Notes: generated from the letters alone by a model not told the origin. A stretch of DNA of 26,044 nt from a virus (IMGVR_UViG_3300024261_000141:1-26044), one strand, 5' to 3'. Shown: positions 15,332 to 24,008, counted from the first letter of the stretch. Numbers and translations are program-made.

Positions 15332-16322
15332 AATACATCTCCTCATCTAATTTATAGCCTACACCGGATACGAACGTATTTGTGTCGCTCATCATCAATA
15401 TAGATATCTTACGGGGGATAAATTCTGGCAGCTCGGCTTCGGTATACGTTACAGCTTCTCCCGCCCTAGTTCCCAATCCAACATTGTATCTGTCTTGACA
15501 ATCCGTAAATCGAACGCAGTCGAACCGTTGCTCGTCACCAACCATGTAGAGTCGGACAGATAGCAGGGTAATCTTGGTTGCTTGCGCCTCGGTGTATGCC
15601 ACCTCCTCAAGATATTCCGCTACCATCTCGGCAAAGTCTAGATCGGTGAACTTGTAACCCCTCTCTTGGAGATGTCGTAGCTCCGTGGTTAAGCCTGAAT
15701 GGTCTATTACTTTGTCTTTGCTTCGCCTCAACAGAGTATGTGTTTCATGCACAACATTACTGACTGCATCTGCCACATCTGACAGCAAGCCAACCCGTGC
15801 TACATCCACGGGAGATTCGGCCTTGAAGAATCGCCGTGCATTTTTTAACGCACGTGTGGGATTAGTCGTTGTCATTAGGCAGTGCTGCATGTTGTAACTG
15901 TTGACGTTAGCCTTACCTATATGGGGTGACCAGACACCAATGGTATCGGGGGCTTGCGCATCTACCTCATCGCCTAACCGAAAATCCCCGAACCCCACCC
16001 AGCCTGATGTAAACCTGTTAGAAGGTATATACATATGTATATTAGGGTTGCTACGTACTGCACGGGAGTAATCCCCATCCCAATTGTTCCCAACGTTACC
16101 TATCAGAAAAGAGCAACCCGAATACGTTTTTAGCATCCCCTTCAGGAAACCTATGTATCCGTCCCATCCTTCAGCGTGATGGTAACCGCCGCCATTAGGG
16201 TAATCCTCCTCTGCTGTTTTGATGAACTCGCTAAGTTCAAATGTGAAGTTGTTAGGGCTATGCTCGCGGTGTTTAGTCAGCATATGCCTTTGTGCTTGTA
16301 GCATTCTTGGTGATCCAGTCAT
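15315..16322 (-). CDS. Unknown phage protein in the MoxR/VWA neighbourhood
   Basis: 335 residues; GGAGAAAAG lies before ATG 16322, which overlaps the upstream gene by 4 bp. The N-terminal half is rich in Gly, Trp, Tyr and Asn (GGGYHHAEGWDGYIGFLKGM, GNVGNNWDGDYSRAVR), the middle has a helical block, and the last 40 residues form a small domain that is duplicated in the next gene. No catalytic motif is recognised. Same direction and tight spacing with the ATPase/VWA genes suggest a shared role, but direct evidence is lacking. Confidence 0.72.
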   Translation of the reverse strand: MTGSPRMLQAQRHMLTKHREHSPNNFTFELSEFIKTAEEDYPNGGGYHHAEGWDGYIGFLKGMLKTYSGCSFLIGNVGNNWDGDYSRAVRSNPNIHMYIPSNRFTSGWVGFGDFRLGDEVDAQAPDTIGVWSPHIGKANVNSYNMQHCLMTTTNPTRALKNARRFFKAESPVDVARVGLLSDVADAVSNVVHETHTLLRRSKDKVIDHSGLTTELRHLQERGYKFTDLDFAEMVAEYLEEVAYTEAQATKITLLSVRLYMVGDEQRFDCVRFTDCQDRYNVGLGTRAGEAVTYTEAELPEFIPRKISILMMSDTNTFVSGVGYKLDEEMYYVVED

Positions 16323-16699
16323 TTCTTTTCTCCTGTTTTAGTTTCGGCATCCTTCTCGATACCAGTTCCCAACGTTACCCCCGCAAAACCGTAGTCTCGC
16401 AAGCGCAGCATATCTTTTGGTGTTAAACGGTAGTACTGACGGAAATGATCTTCCTGCCCAACTAAGGCATTAACTACCCACGCGTTAGCCCCAGAGATTG
16501 CGTACCACGTATCTCTCTCATGTATAAGTATGGGGACAAAGTTACCAATATCGAACCATGCACTCACAACATACCTGTCACCCGCACTTGATTCATTACT
16601 TTGCCACACACTACTAAACACGTTACCAGCAAAGGCTTCTTTCTTGGCGACATGTAGGTAAGCGTCCTCGTCCTTGCACTGTATTTTATTCCTACTCAT
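16319..16699 (-). CDS. Unknown protein downstream of the VWA gene
   Basis: 126 residues; AAGGAGATAGAG precedes ATG 16699, 2 bp after the VWA stop. Beta-rich middle (AGDRYVVSAWFDIGNFVPILIH, WYAISGANAWVVN) and HFRQYYRLTPKDMLRLRDYGF near the end. The first part resembles small phage domains that read as a mini beta-sheet with a Tyr/Trp-rich face. No family can be named. Confidence 0.68.
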   Translation of the reverse strand: MSRNKIQCKDEDAYLHVAKKEAFAGNVFSSVWQSNESSAGDRYVVSAWFDIGNFVPILIHERDTWYAISGANAWVVNALVGQEDHFRQYYRLTPKDMLRLRDYGFAGVTLGTGIEKDAETKTGEKK

Positions 16700-16701
16700 C
16701 T

Positions 16702-18099
<1,398 letters not shown>

Positions 18100-18109
18100 G
18101 TTCCTTCTC

Positions 18110-19249
18110 CTATGTTTTGTCGGCTGTGAATAAGTAGTTGTTGGTATGTGCCCAATCCGTGAACTTCTGGTGCTGCATGATTCTCTCCTTGAGCTTGGCT
18201 GCTTTCGGGTGTAGCCGCCTGTTATCTGATAACTGCCTAGCACGTGAGGCGAACACTGCCCCAATCGTTGGGGGACAACGCATGAGGTAGGTGAACCATG
18301 CATCAAGCATCGGCCCATCAAGCACATCCATCACCCGATACAGCACCATCATCAAGGCACTCGCAGTGGTTGGCACAGTGGCATTTTTCGGATCTGACCT
18401 GATACTCTCCAGCGAAGGTAGCTCACCCGCTAACTTGGAGAACGCCATGATGTCGCCCGCTGCTGCATCACCCGTGGTACCAACTAGTAAAGATGTTAGG
18501 GTGTGCTCATCGTATTGGTCAGCCATATGCAACCAGTTCGATGCTGCTTCGAGTGACCTGCCTGTCACCCCATGTGTCCGATTAGATCGGGGATGAGGTA
18601 TGTACAGGTTATCGTCAGGGTTCTCAAAGTCACGGAAGTCAGCAAACGCTCTGTCGTTGTCGTTCGCCCATGCCAGTATTGTGGTGTGGATATTATTGTT
18701 ATACCCCCACTCTACCCATGCATCAGGGGTTGGCTTGGCTAACTCAACCGTGGTTACCCTGTCATGTTGGTGTGCTAGTAACCTGTCACCTACACCTTCT
18801 ATGGCGAGGTTAGTCGTACAGAAGATAACGGAGTCAGGGTGCAGGGTATATGATCCGACCTTACCCTCCTGCACAATCCGCAACGTCGAGTTCAATACGC
18901 CTTGGTTACACTTACCCCACTCATCCAGCATGAGGATGACAGGCTTACCAAGATGTATACCCAGCTCCTCATTGGTCAGGTAGCGCACAAACCCGCTGCC
19001 ATCGTCCATGTGCATGAGGTCAGGTATGGTGATATCTCCCAAGTCCTTGGTAGAACAATCGAAGTAACACGGTATGTGGTCAGGTAGTCGTGCAGCTAAC
19101 ATGTGTAGTATTGAGGATTTACCCCACCCCATCGCACCTTCGACTAGTATTGATCGTCGTTTCTTATCCTTCGTGGGGTTGAGTGCTTGAGCAACCAGAG
19201 GGTTGCAGATCTGTTCATGCGTTAGTGCATATCGTTGTGATGTATTCAT
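18110..19249 (-). CDS. MoxR-type AAA+ ATPase
   Basis: 379 residues. Walker A is GAMGWGKSS (38-46), Walker B VILMLDEWGK (104-113), sensor 1 in FCTTN (Asn147), and arginines near 156 and 164 could be the finger. The tail contains a lid-like domain. It resembles the CobS/MoxR branch often called cobaltochelatase subunit in phage annotations, but no cobalamin gene is nearby, so a general chaperone role with the VWA protein is more likely. TCTGGAGAG precedes ATG 19249, and a consensus-like promoter lies 90 bp upstream. Confidence 0.88.
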   Translation of the reverse strand: MNTSQRYALTHEQICNPLVAQALNPTKDKKRRSILVEGAMGWGKSSILHMLAARLPDHIPCYFDCSTKDLGDITIPDLMHMDDGSGFVRYLTNEELGIHLGKPVILMLDEWGKCNQGVLNSTLRIVQEGKVGSYTLHPDSVIFCTTNLAIEGVGDRLLAHQHDRVTTVELAKPTPDAWVEWGYNNNIHTTILAWANDNDRAFADFRDFENPDDNLYIPHPRSNRTHGVTGRSLEAASNWLHMADQYDEHTLTSLLVGTTGDAAAGDIMAFSKLAGELPSLESIRSDPKNATVPTTASALMMVLYRVMDVLDGPMLDAWFTYLMRCPPTIGAVFASRARQLSDNRRLHPKAAKLKERIMQHQKFTDWAHTNNYLFTADKT

Positions 19250-19283
19250 TGTTACTCTCCAGAGTAATTAAGTTTCTAAGTTG

Positions 19284-19309
19284 CTTACTTTACAAGGCCG
19301 TAAAGTAAG
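19284..19309. repeat. 10-bp perfect dyad in the leader of the ATPase gene
   Basis: CTTACTTTAC (19284-19293), spacer AAGGCC, GTAAAGTAAG (19300-19309). It lies about 22 nt after the predicted start of the leftward transcript. It would form a hairpin in the RNA or an operator in DNA. The core TACTTTAC-N6-GTAAAGTA recurs at 25574-25595. Confidence 0.7.
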
Positions 19310-19337
19310 GTCGTGCTGTCGTGCTCATGATGGTGTT

Positions 19338-19366
19338 ATGTTACCACATGTGTACTTCTATGTCAA
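19338..19366 (-). promoter_or_regulatory. Sigma70-like promoter for the MoxR/VWA operon
   Basis: Minus strand: TTGACA (19366-19361), 17 bp, TAACAT (19343-19338). The -35 is perfect and the -10 has 4/6 matches. The start would be near 19331, leaving about 80 nt of leader with the 19284-19309 dyad. Confidence 0.6.
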
Positions 19367-19400
19367 TCTACGTCATTTGGTGTCTTTCCATCTTACCTCC

Positions 19401-20312
19401 TTACATGTTTAACGATGGTAGTTCCTTAAGTACATCAGCCAATACCGTCTTGGTCTGCTCACGCAGTACGTCATCCTCCTTCAATGCTTCGGTACTCAAA
19501 CCCATCATTCCAGTCCCTTGAAACTGTGCTTTAAGTTTGCTATGGATGGCGATCATCTGGGTGTCACCTGTTAAGTTACAAGCGTCAAGCATGTCGATCA
19601 TGTCGAGGCAAGTGTCGAACACTGACTCAAAGATCCGCTTGTTCTTCTCACCTGCTACCCAATCGAGTTGGTCGTGCAGCTTGGTCAACGCCACCGTTGT
19701 ACGGTCGGCAATGTCATGCATTGCCTGATGTATCTGCGCCTCATAGTGCTCCTGATAACGTGTCTCCATATCTGCTAACTGATCCTTACCCAGCTCGCAC
19801 AGCCAGTTGTTCTCTGGTACAGGCGCAAGCACCATACGGAAGTTGAACTTGTCCTTAAGCTGTTCGGACGACAGGTAGTCAGCAGGGTTGTACATATCCC
19901 CTAACTTCGCTTGTGATTGCGCTACTTCCCAATCGTAGACCTTGAGAAACGCCGTGACCAATACCCAGAACTTATCCTCGGCTTCAGACATCTTGGTTGT
20001 GTAATCAAACGACATGGCAGTTGTTACCAGCCGCTGCCCGAGATCACCCCACGGCATAGTCATGGCATAGTGGACATGATTACGTACATAGCCTACATGT
20101 TTAAGGATTGCGTCAAGCTCTGGACAATCCCCTAACAACTTCTTATATACTCCTGCCGATCCTTCTTCGGCGTTGTTGTCCTCGGTTACCTTGTGAGAGG
20201 CACGCTTATCCTTCTTGCGACCCGTCCAAAGTGATACGTTTAACTCTGAGATCATCGCAGAACTCGCGATTGATACCCGTGATACTGCTTCTGGTGCTGT
20301 TAACATACTCAT
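19401..20312 (-). CDS. Unknown protein, partner of the MoxR/VWA genes (DUF3150-like, tentative)
   Basis: 303 residues. ATG 20312 is chosen: AGGAG lies 8 nt upstream and it comes 2 bp after the preceding stop; a longer frame to 20375 overlaps that gene without a ribosome site. It is mostly helical, with VSIASSAMISELNVSLWTGRKKDKRAS near the N-terminus, VYKKLLGDCPELDAILKHVG, and long coiled segments such as LADMETRYQEHYEAQIHQAM. Proteins of this look (DUF3150) often precede MoxR-VWA pairs in phages; the assignment is from memory of context and motif look. No catalytic site is evident. It may be a substrate or adaptor. Confidence 0.65.
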   Translation of the reverse strand: MSMLTAPEAVSRVSIASSAMISELNVSLWTGRKKDKRASHKVTEDNNAEEGSAGVYKKLLGDCPELDAILKHVGYVRNHVHYAMTMPWGDLGQRLVTTAMSFDYTTKMSEAEDKFWVLVTAFLKVYDWEVAQSQAKLGDMYNPADYLSSEQLKDKFNFRMVLAPVPENNWLCELGKDQLADMETRYQEHYEAQIHQAMHDIADRTTVALTKLHDQLDWVAGEKNKRIFESVFDTCLDMIDMLDACNLTGDTQMIAIHSKLKAQFQGTGMMGLSTEALKEDDVLREQTKTVLADVLKELPSLNM

Positions 20313-20314
20313 AC

Positions 20315-20536
20315 TTACTCTCCTGTTGTGGTACTTGTGGCACTGGATGTGCCGGTTTCTGATACCTGTTCCCATACCCAGCCCTGCCCGTACTCCTCAT
20401 CTATGTCAGACGAACGAATCATCAGGTAGTGGTACAGCCCGTACACAGGCCAATCCCAACGCTGCATAGGGCGTGACACCATGTCACCTAGAAAGTAGTA
20501 CAGGTAACAGAGCATTCGGTTAGTTATTTTTTTCAT
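20315..20536 (-). CDS. Small Trp/Tyr-rich protein, first gene of the MoxR cluster
   Basis: 73 residues; GAGGAG lies in the preceding coding sequence, and ATG 20536 is within a recurring junction (see 20528-20551). Aromatic-rich core (MLCYLYYFLGDMVSRPMQRW, then VYGLYHYLMIRSSDIDEEYG and GWVWEQV) with a Ser/Thr tail. A membrane-facing or protein-binding role is possible; there is no clear TM segment. Family not recognised. Confidence 0.68.
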   Translation of the reverse strand: MKKITNRMLCYLYYFLGDMVSRPMQRWDWPVYGLYHYLMIRSSDIDEEYGQGWVWEQVSETGTSSATSTTTGE

Positions 20537-20669
20537 TAGTTAACTCCTCATACTGCTCATCCCAACATTCAGCGCAGTACCCCCATGTCCCACCATTGAT
20601 GACTTCGGTTTCACATGTCAGGCATTCTTCACCATCCTGCTCGGCAGTTGTTTCTTCTTCTTTAATCAT
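20520..20669 (-). CDS. 49-aa zinc-ribbon protein
   Basis: A complete frame from ATG 20669 to TAA 20522-20520, overlapping both neighbours. It has two CxxC pairs, Cys16/Cys19 (ECLTCE) and Cys32/Cys35 (YCAECW), a simple zinc ribbon between acidic ends. The C-terminal YEELTNEKNN is imposed by the stop/RBS/start junction with the next gene. Function unknown; perhaps nucleic-acid or protein binding. Confidence 0.72.
   Translation of the reverse strand: MIKEEETTAEQDGEECLTCETEVINGGTWGYCAECWDEQYEELTNEKNN
20528..20551 (-). promoter_or_regulatory. Recurring stop/RBS/start junction (four copies)
   Basis: Minus-strand sequence GAGGAGTTAACTAATGAAAAA carries a ribosome site and the next ATG, and also encodes the EELTNEK end of the upstream protein. 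Near-identical copies lie at 20664-20681, 21529-21554 and 21776-21800. It couples adjacent genes and spreads the same C-terminus. Confidence 0.75.
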
Positions 20670-21078
20670 TAGTTAACTCCTTGCTCTCCCTGTTGATGAA
20701 CGATGGAATGCCCTTGTCCTGACATGTTCTACAGTTCCAATCCATTCTGTAGTCACCATGCAGTTGGCCATTGCCACCACATTCTGGGCAGTTGCCCCGT
20801 ACTTTTAAGTTAGCCATAACATCTTCAATCTGGGTTGCAGCTTCACCTACAGCCCCTTTAATCAATGCCTCACAATCCTGCAAATCCAGTTCTAGCATGA
20901 ACCTAGTCTTAGTACCCAATACCTTTACCCCATGCTCGTAAACACAAGGGACGCGCTTACCATCGGCGTGAGTTTTTATACCAGCACCATGACGTTTATC
21001 ATTTAGATAGTAGCCTTGATAGGTGGCCCCATTTGGGTACGTTTTGGTGTGAATACCTTGCCTCTTACTACTCATCAT
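20662..21078 (-). CDS. MORN-repeat plus zinc-ribbon protein
   Basis: 138 residues; GAGGAG precedes ATG ATG at 21078/21075. The N-terminus holds one clear MORN motif, YQGYYLNDKRHGAGIKTHADG, with a partial one before it (TYPNGAT). A helical middle follows (DLQDCEALIKGAVGEAATQI), then a CPECGGNGQ and CRTCQDKG pair like a DnaJ-type zinc ribbon. MORN repeats bind lipids or proteins; they are unusual in short phage genes. The end KELTND arises from a junction element. Function unknown. Confidence 0.75.
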   Translation of the reverse strand: MMSSKRQGIHTKTYPNGATYQGYYLNDKRHGAGIKTHADGKRVPCVYEHGVKVLGTKTRFMLELDLQDCEALIKGAVGEAATQIEDVMANLKVRGNCPECGGNGQLHGDYRMDWNCRTCQDKGIPSFINRESKELTND

Positions 21079-21316
21079 CGTTCTCCTCGTAATAGTCCAT
21101 TAGGGCGTAAATTCCCTCCCGTCTATTCGCCCAATCCGCAGCCATCATTGTGACTTTGGATGACATCCACCACCTCAGTGACTCGCGGTAGTACATTGGG
21201 TACATCCGAAAGGCCGACCACTGGAGTTTTTTCATGCTCTTATGGTGATTCCTTGGATCAAGCATTAGGTCTACTAGGTAATTCATGCGGTCTGAAAATC
21301 CAGTATCACTACTCAT
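21068..21316 (-). CDS. Small protein of unknown function
   Basis: 82 residues; GGGAGAACAACA precedes ATG 21316, overlapping the upstream stop. Rich in Met, Tyr and Trp (KLQWSAFRMYPMYYRESLRW, MMAADWANRREGIYALMDYY) with an acidic end. Probably helical; no family recognised. Confidence 0.62.
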   Translation of the reverse strand: MSSDTGFSDRMNYLVDLMLDPRNHHKSMKKLQWSAFRMYPMYYRESLRWWMSSKVTMMAADWANRREGIYALMDYYEENDDE

Positions 21317-21539
21317 TGTTGTTCTCCCATGCGCTTACGGGTTGACGAATTAGTGAATTGCGAAACTCTGTAAGGTTTTTAATCTCTTCATCAATGTAAT
21401 TGAGCAACTCTTTTGGCGTGAGCTTCTCTTCTTCTTCACAACAGCCACAAGAAGAATGGTAGACAGAAGATGTACCATCTGCGTATATCTGTAGCCAATC
21501 AACGTCACTGTGATAAGAAGCTGTTTCTTCATTTTTCAT
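21309..21539 (-). CDS. Small acidic protein with Cys cluster
   Basis: 76 residues, ATG 21539 within the second junction element. SSCGCCEEEEKLTP gives three Cys in four positions (CGCC), a possible metal or redox site, followed by a helix (ELLNYIDEEIKNLTEFRNSL). The start MKNEE resembles the start of the Ala-rich paralogues because the junction encodes it. Function unknown. Confidence 0.62.
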   Translation of the reverse strand: MKNEETASYHSDVDWLQIYADGTSSVYHSSCGCCEEEEKLTPKELLNYIDEEIKNLTEFRNSLIRQPVSAWENNNE

Positions 21540-21786
21540 TAGTTACCTCCTCATACCGTTTAACCCAGTGAGCAACATTACCAGCCCAGTAATCAGTATT
21601 ATCAGCATCATAAGCAGCAGCATGAGCAGCACGAGCAGCAGCACGAGCAGCAGCACCAGCACGATAAGCATCATAAGCATCATCAGCAGCATCAGCAGCA
21701 CGATCAGCATTTGCCTTTAGTGCTTCTACACTAACTACTTCACCTGCTTGCCATCTCTTAACCAGTTCTATGTATTCATTTTTCAT
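21529..21786 (-). CDS. Ala-rich paralogue 1
   Basis: 85 residues. N-terminus MKNEYIELVKRWQAGEVVSV and C-terminus WVKRYEEVTNEK are shared with the gene at 21776-22006, while the middle is a run of Ala broken by Asp, Arg, Tyr and His (AADAADDAYDAYRAGAAARA). The DNA there is built of GCAGCAGCAC-like units and is prone to slippage. The middle should be one helix or a solenoid-like repeat. Function unknown; ATG 21786 overlaps the previous stop. Confidence 0.72.
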   Translation of the reverse strand: MKNEYIELVKRWQAGEVVSVEALKANADRAADAADDAYDAYRAGAAARAAARAAHAAAYDADNTDYWAGNVAHWVKRYEEVTNEK

Positions 21787-22006
21787 TAGTTAACTCCTCA
21801 TATCTTTTGACCCAGTAAGCAGCAGCAGCAGCACGAGCAGCAGCAACGTAAGCAGCTTCAGCAGCAGCCTCAGCCTCAGTAGCAACGTAAGCAGCCTCAG
21901 CATTATAAGCCGCCCAAGCTGCATCAGCATTTGCCTGTAGTGCTTCTACACTAACTACTTCACCTGCTAACCATCTCTTAACAACTTCTATGTATTCATT
22001 TTTCAT
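21776..22006 (-). CDS. Ala-rich paralogue 2
   Basis: 76 residues; AAGGAGAAAACAACA precedes ATG 22006. It begins MKNEYIEVVKRWLAGEVVSV and ends WVKRYEELTNEK, almost as in paralogue 1; the Ala-rich middle (AAYVATEAEAAAEAAYVAAA) differs in length and sequence. This split between fixed ends and variable middle suggests recent tandem duplication followed by repeat change. Confidence 0.72.
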   Translation of the reverse strand: MKNEYIEVVKRWLAGEVVSVEALQANADAAWAAYNAEAAYVATEAEAAAEAAYVAAARAAAAAYWVKRYEELTNEK

Positions 22007-22146
22007 TGTTGTTTTCTCCTTATTTGAATAGATAGCGTGATTATGGTGCTGCTATTCGGGTTATCTGGAAAAGGTTTATGTTTGACAATAGAGATATCAA
22101 ACCTACCTATGTGCCAGTCTTTTCTATAGCCGTTTTCAAATTTCAT
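22003..22146 (-). CDS. 47-aa protein of unknown function
   Basis: ATG 22146 is chosen because AAGGAG lies 7 nt upstream; a longer frame to 22194 lies inside the HD gene with no ribosome site. MKFENGYRKDWHIGRFDISI, then SSTIITLSIQIRRKQQ, reads as a small beta-sheet protein. It overlaps the HD gene's end by 11 bp. No family recognised. Confidence 0.6.
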   Translation of the reverse strand: MKFENGYRKDWHIGRFDISIVKHKPFPDNPNSSTIITLSIQIRRKQQ

Positions 22147-22852
22147 TGTTGTTCTCCTTACTCTCCTGCAATTGCTGATTGATCGGATGGTCACACGCTT
22201 TGTTAACCGTGGTTTTCAAACCATTGCGGATTATCCGGTGTTGCCGTTCATGCTCTGATACCTGTTCCCATACCTGTTTCCATCCCTTAACGATACCCAA
22301 AGCTGTTTCCCTTAGACTTGCATCGCCCTTGGTAAGCACTTCCAGCAGCAGTTTCTTTTCTGCCATGTAGATGGGTGCGAACTTCCCCCCATGCATGATG
22401 ATGCTCTTGGAATTATCTATCAGGTCTGCCAGTTTAATGGTCTGCACTTGGTGGCACTGGGCCTGAAGGTGCTCCCTGTCCATCTTCTTACGTGTTACAC
22501 GGTTACCGTCAGACAGCACACTTACGTCTGTCATGCCCAAGACATACTCTGCTACCTCGTATCCGAATCCGGCATCGCGTATGTCATCAAAGGTTTTGTC
22601 TGTATCTTCGATAACATCATGCAGGAACGCAGCACTAATCATGTTGCAGTCATCAGTGACTGACGCGACTAGTTGGGCAACGGCTATCGGATGAACTATG
22701 TACGGCTCACCCGTGTACTTACGCTTCTGATCTCCGTGCGCTTCTGTCGCATATCGACAGGCAAAGTCAATCAACGCCTGAGATCTTTTATGCACTATCC
22801 CGTGGTGGCGGGGTTTTGTTATTCCATGTTCACCCATTATTGTTTTTATCAT
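22136..22852 (-). CDS. HD-domain (p)ppGpp hydrolase, Mesh1/SpoT-like
   Basis: 238 residues; GAAGGAG precedes ATG 22852. The SpoT-type HD pattern is intact: HGDQKRKYTGEPYIVHP (His54), AAFLHDVIEDT (His78-Asp79, with EDT) and QTIKLADLIDN (Asp143). These four form the Mn site of Mesh1-type enzymes that remove the 3'-pyrophosphate of ppGpp. There is no synthetase, TGS or ACT domain, so it would be a stand-alone hydrolase; it could lower alarmone levels in an infected cell. Substrate could also be another 3'-pyrophosphorylated nucleotide. The last 50 residues are a charged extension not needed for the fold. Confidence 0.85.
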   Translation of the reverse strand: MIKTIMGEHGITKPRHHGIVHKRSQALIDFACRYATEAHGDQKRKYTGEPYIVHPIAVAQLVASVTDDCNMISAAFLHDVIEDTDKTFDDIRDAGFGYEVAEYVLGMTDVSVLSDGNRVTRKKMDREHLQAQCHQVQTIKLADLIDNSKSIIMHGGKFAPIYMAEKKLLLEVLTKGDASLRETALGIVKGWKQVWEQVSEHERQHRIIRNGLKTTVNKACDHPINQQLQESKENNNEI

Positions 22853-22855
22853 TCT

Positions 22856-23134
22856 TCATTCTCCTTCGCTTAGACGTACCCACATAGCAGCGGCAGCGGC
22901 GTACCTAGCGTAAGCAGCATCGGGATCAGACCAAGGGTAAATAGTAGTGTGAACCTCAGCAGCAGTGTAAGCGTCGCTAGCAGCATGCCAAGCGCAAGTG
23001 GGTGTGTCAGGGGTATCGGGCATCTCATGGCAGTCATCAGATACAGCATCATAATTCGCCTTCAATTCTTCTAGGCTTACGCTGTCATTATCTGCCAGCC
23101 ATCTCTTAACAACTTCTACGTATTCATTTTCCAT
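22856..23134 (-). CDS. Ala-rich paralogue 3 (diverged)
   Basis: 92 residues; CTGGAGAACGAAG precedes ATG 23134. The start MENEYVEVVKRWLADNDSVS and EELKANYDAVS match the two paralogues near 21.5-22 kb; the middle is less repetitive and holds Cys, Trp and His (CHEMPDTPDTPTCAWHAASD), and the end (ARYAAAAAMWVRLSEGE) is a diverged form of WVKRYEE. It lies under a 37-bp promoter/dyad element. Function unknown. Confidence 0.7.
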   Translation of the reverse strand: MENEYVEVVKRWLADNDSVSLEELKANYDAVSDDCHEMPDTPDTPTCAWHAASDAYTAAEVHTTIYPWSDPDAAYARYAAAAAMWVRLSEGE

Positions 23135-23161
23135 CTTCGTTCTCCAGTTTTACTCCAGTTA

Positions 23162-23198
23162 CTTATAGGGTGTCCTATAAGTTTTTGTTAATGTTTAT
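23162..23198 (-). promoter_or_regulatory. 37-bp promoter/operator element, copy 1
   Basis: Identical to 24253-24289. It holds a dyad CTTATAGG-GTGT-CCTATAAG and, on the minus strand, TTAACA (23191-23186), 18 bp, TATAAG (23167-23162), so the dyad spans the spacer and -10. It covers the last codons of the gp88 gene and leads into paralogue 3. A repressible promoter is the simplest reading. Confidence 0.6.
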
Positions 23199-23802
23199 GG
23201 TAGCTAATGTTTGGAATTGATTTGTCCCAGCACGCTCGGCAATCCTTGCACTTGTCACCTTGCTTAGGTGCTGGGCATACGTGGGAATTTACGGGTATGG
23301 TATTGGCGTGTACTGTTGACGTGTTAGCAAATCGCTTAGGTGCTGGGCCGTCCACCATAGGCGCGGATACTCGCACGATTAGATTGTCTGGTAGCTCCCC
23401 CTTATGGCTCGCGACTATTTGCGCTTCGCGTGTTGGCAACCAGTGCTGACAATCGGGCGTAAGCCGTGCAACCTCTATGATCTTTTGGTAGTGCTCGCTG
23501 CTTTGGATGTCGCCACTATCATGCCACCGGAAAAGTTTATCTTTATTGATTGACCGTGCCACGTTCACTGACCAATTTTTATCAGTGATTGTTGCTAGTC
23601 TTCGCGCTTGCGCTGCCTTGACTACTGGCATGACATACATACCACGATCATAGGCGTAGCATTTTTCGCAAGTGGAACCTTTAACCTTGCGAAGTTTGCC
23701 GCCTACGTTGCACGCTTGCGCTGGCAACCCATATGATTTGCTTGGCATCTTGGATGCGTTAGATAACCCGCCAACGTTTTTTCTGGCTTCTGCTACATTC
23801 AT
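23188..23802 (-). CDS. Gp88-family phage protein
   Basis: 204 residues with the gp88 pattern: LSNASKMPSKSYGLPAQACN, STCEKCYAYDRGMY, LFRWHDSGDIQSSEHYQKII and HWLPTREAQIV. Cys31, Cys45 and Cys48, plus a C-terminal group at 176, 185, 188 and 191 (CKDCRACW), suggest two metal or Fe-S sites. The family is common in actinobacteriophages and other phages; its function is not established. ATG 23802 overlaps the preceding stop by 4 bp. Confidence 0.85.
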   Translation of the reverse strand: MNVAEARKNVGGLSNASKMPSKSYGLPAQACNVGGKLRKVKGSTCEKCYAYDRGMYVMPVVKAAQARRLATITDKNWSVNVARSINKDKLFRWHDSGDIQSSEHYQKIIEVARLTPDCQHWLPTREAQIVASHKGELPDNLIVRVSAPMVDGPAPKRFANTSTVHANTIPVNSHVCPAPKQGDKCKDCRACWDKSIPNISYHKH

Positions 23803-23996
23803 GAGGAATACACTCCAGTGGAACTGACACTACCTTGATGCCTACAACCGCGCATTGATCCTCGGTCTATTCGGTCATCAGTTACAGTAAAGACCATTTC
23901 ACCAGTGCTATTAATGTGTGACCACAAAGCCATCCGCGTGTGTTCTTCAATTGCTCGTACTTTTGCATACTCTTTAGCTTCTTCAAAATTCATCAT
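23799..23996 (-). CDS. Small protein of unknown function
   Basis: 65 residues; CTGGAGAACG precedes the double ATG at 23996/23993. The first half is helical (NFEEAKEYAKVRAIEEHTRM), the second holds VFTVTDDRIDRGSMRGCRHQ and a Ser-rich end. No family recognised. It overlaps the gp88 gene start by 4 bp. Confidence 0.6.
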   Translation of the reverse strand: MMNFEEAKEYAKVRAIEEHTRMALWSHINSTGEMVFTVTDDRIDRGSMRGCRHQGSVSSTGVYSS

Positions 23997-24008
23997 CGTT
24001 CTCCAGTT

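Noticed and set aside
18100-18327. N-terminal extension of the VWA protein
   Set aside because: It would overlap the end of the ATPase gene in another frame with basic, Ser-rich nonsense; the ATG at 18099 has a good ribosome site.
23162-23186. 37-bp element as a rightward terminator (dyad followed by TTTTTG)
   Set aside because: No rightward gene precedes either copy; both copies stand in front of leftward genes with promoter-like spacing.
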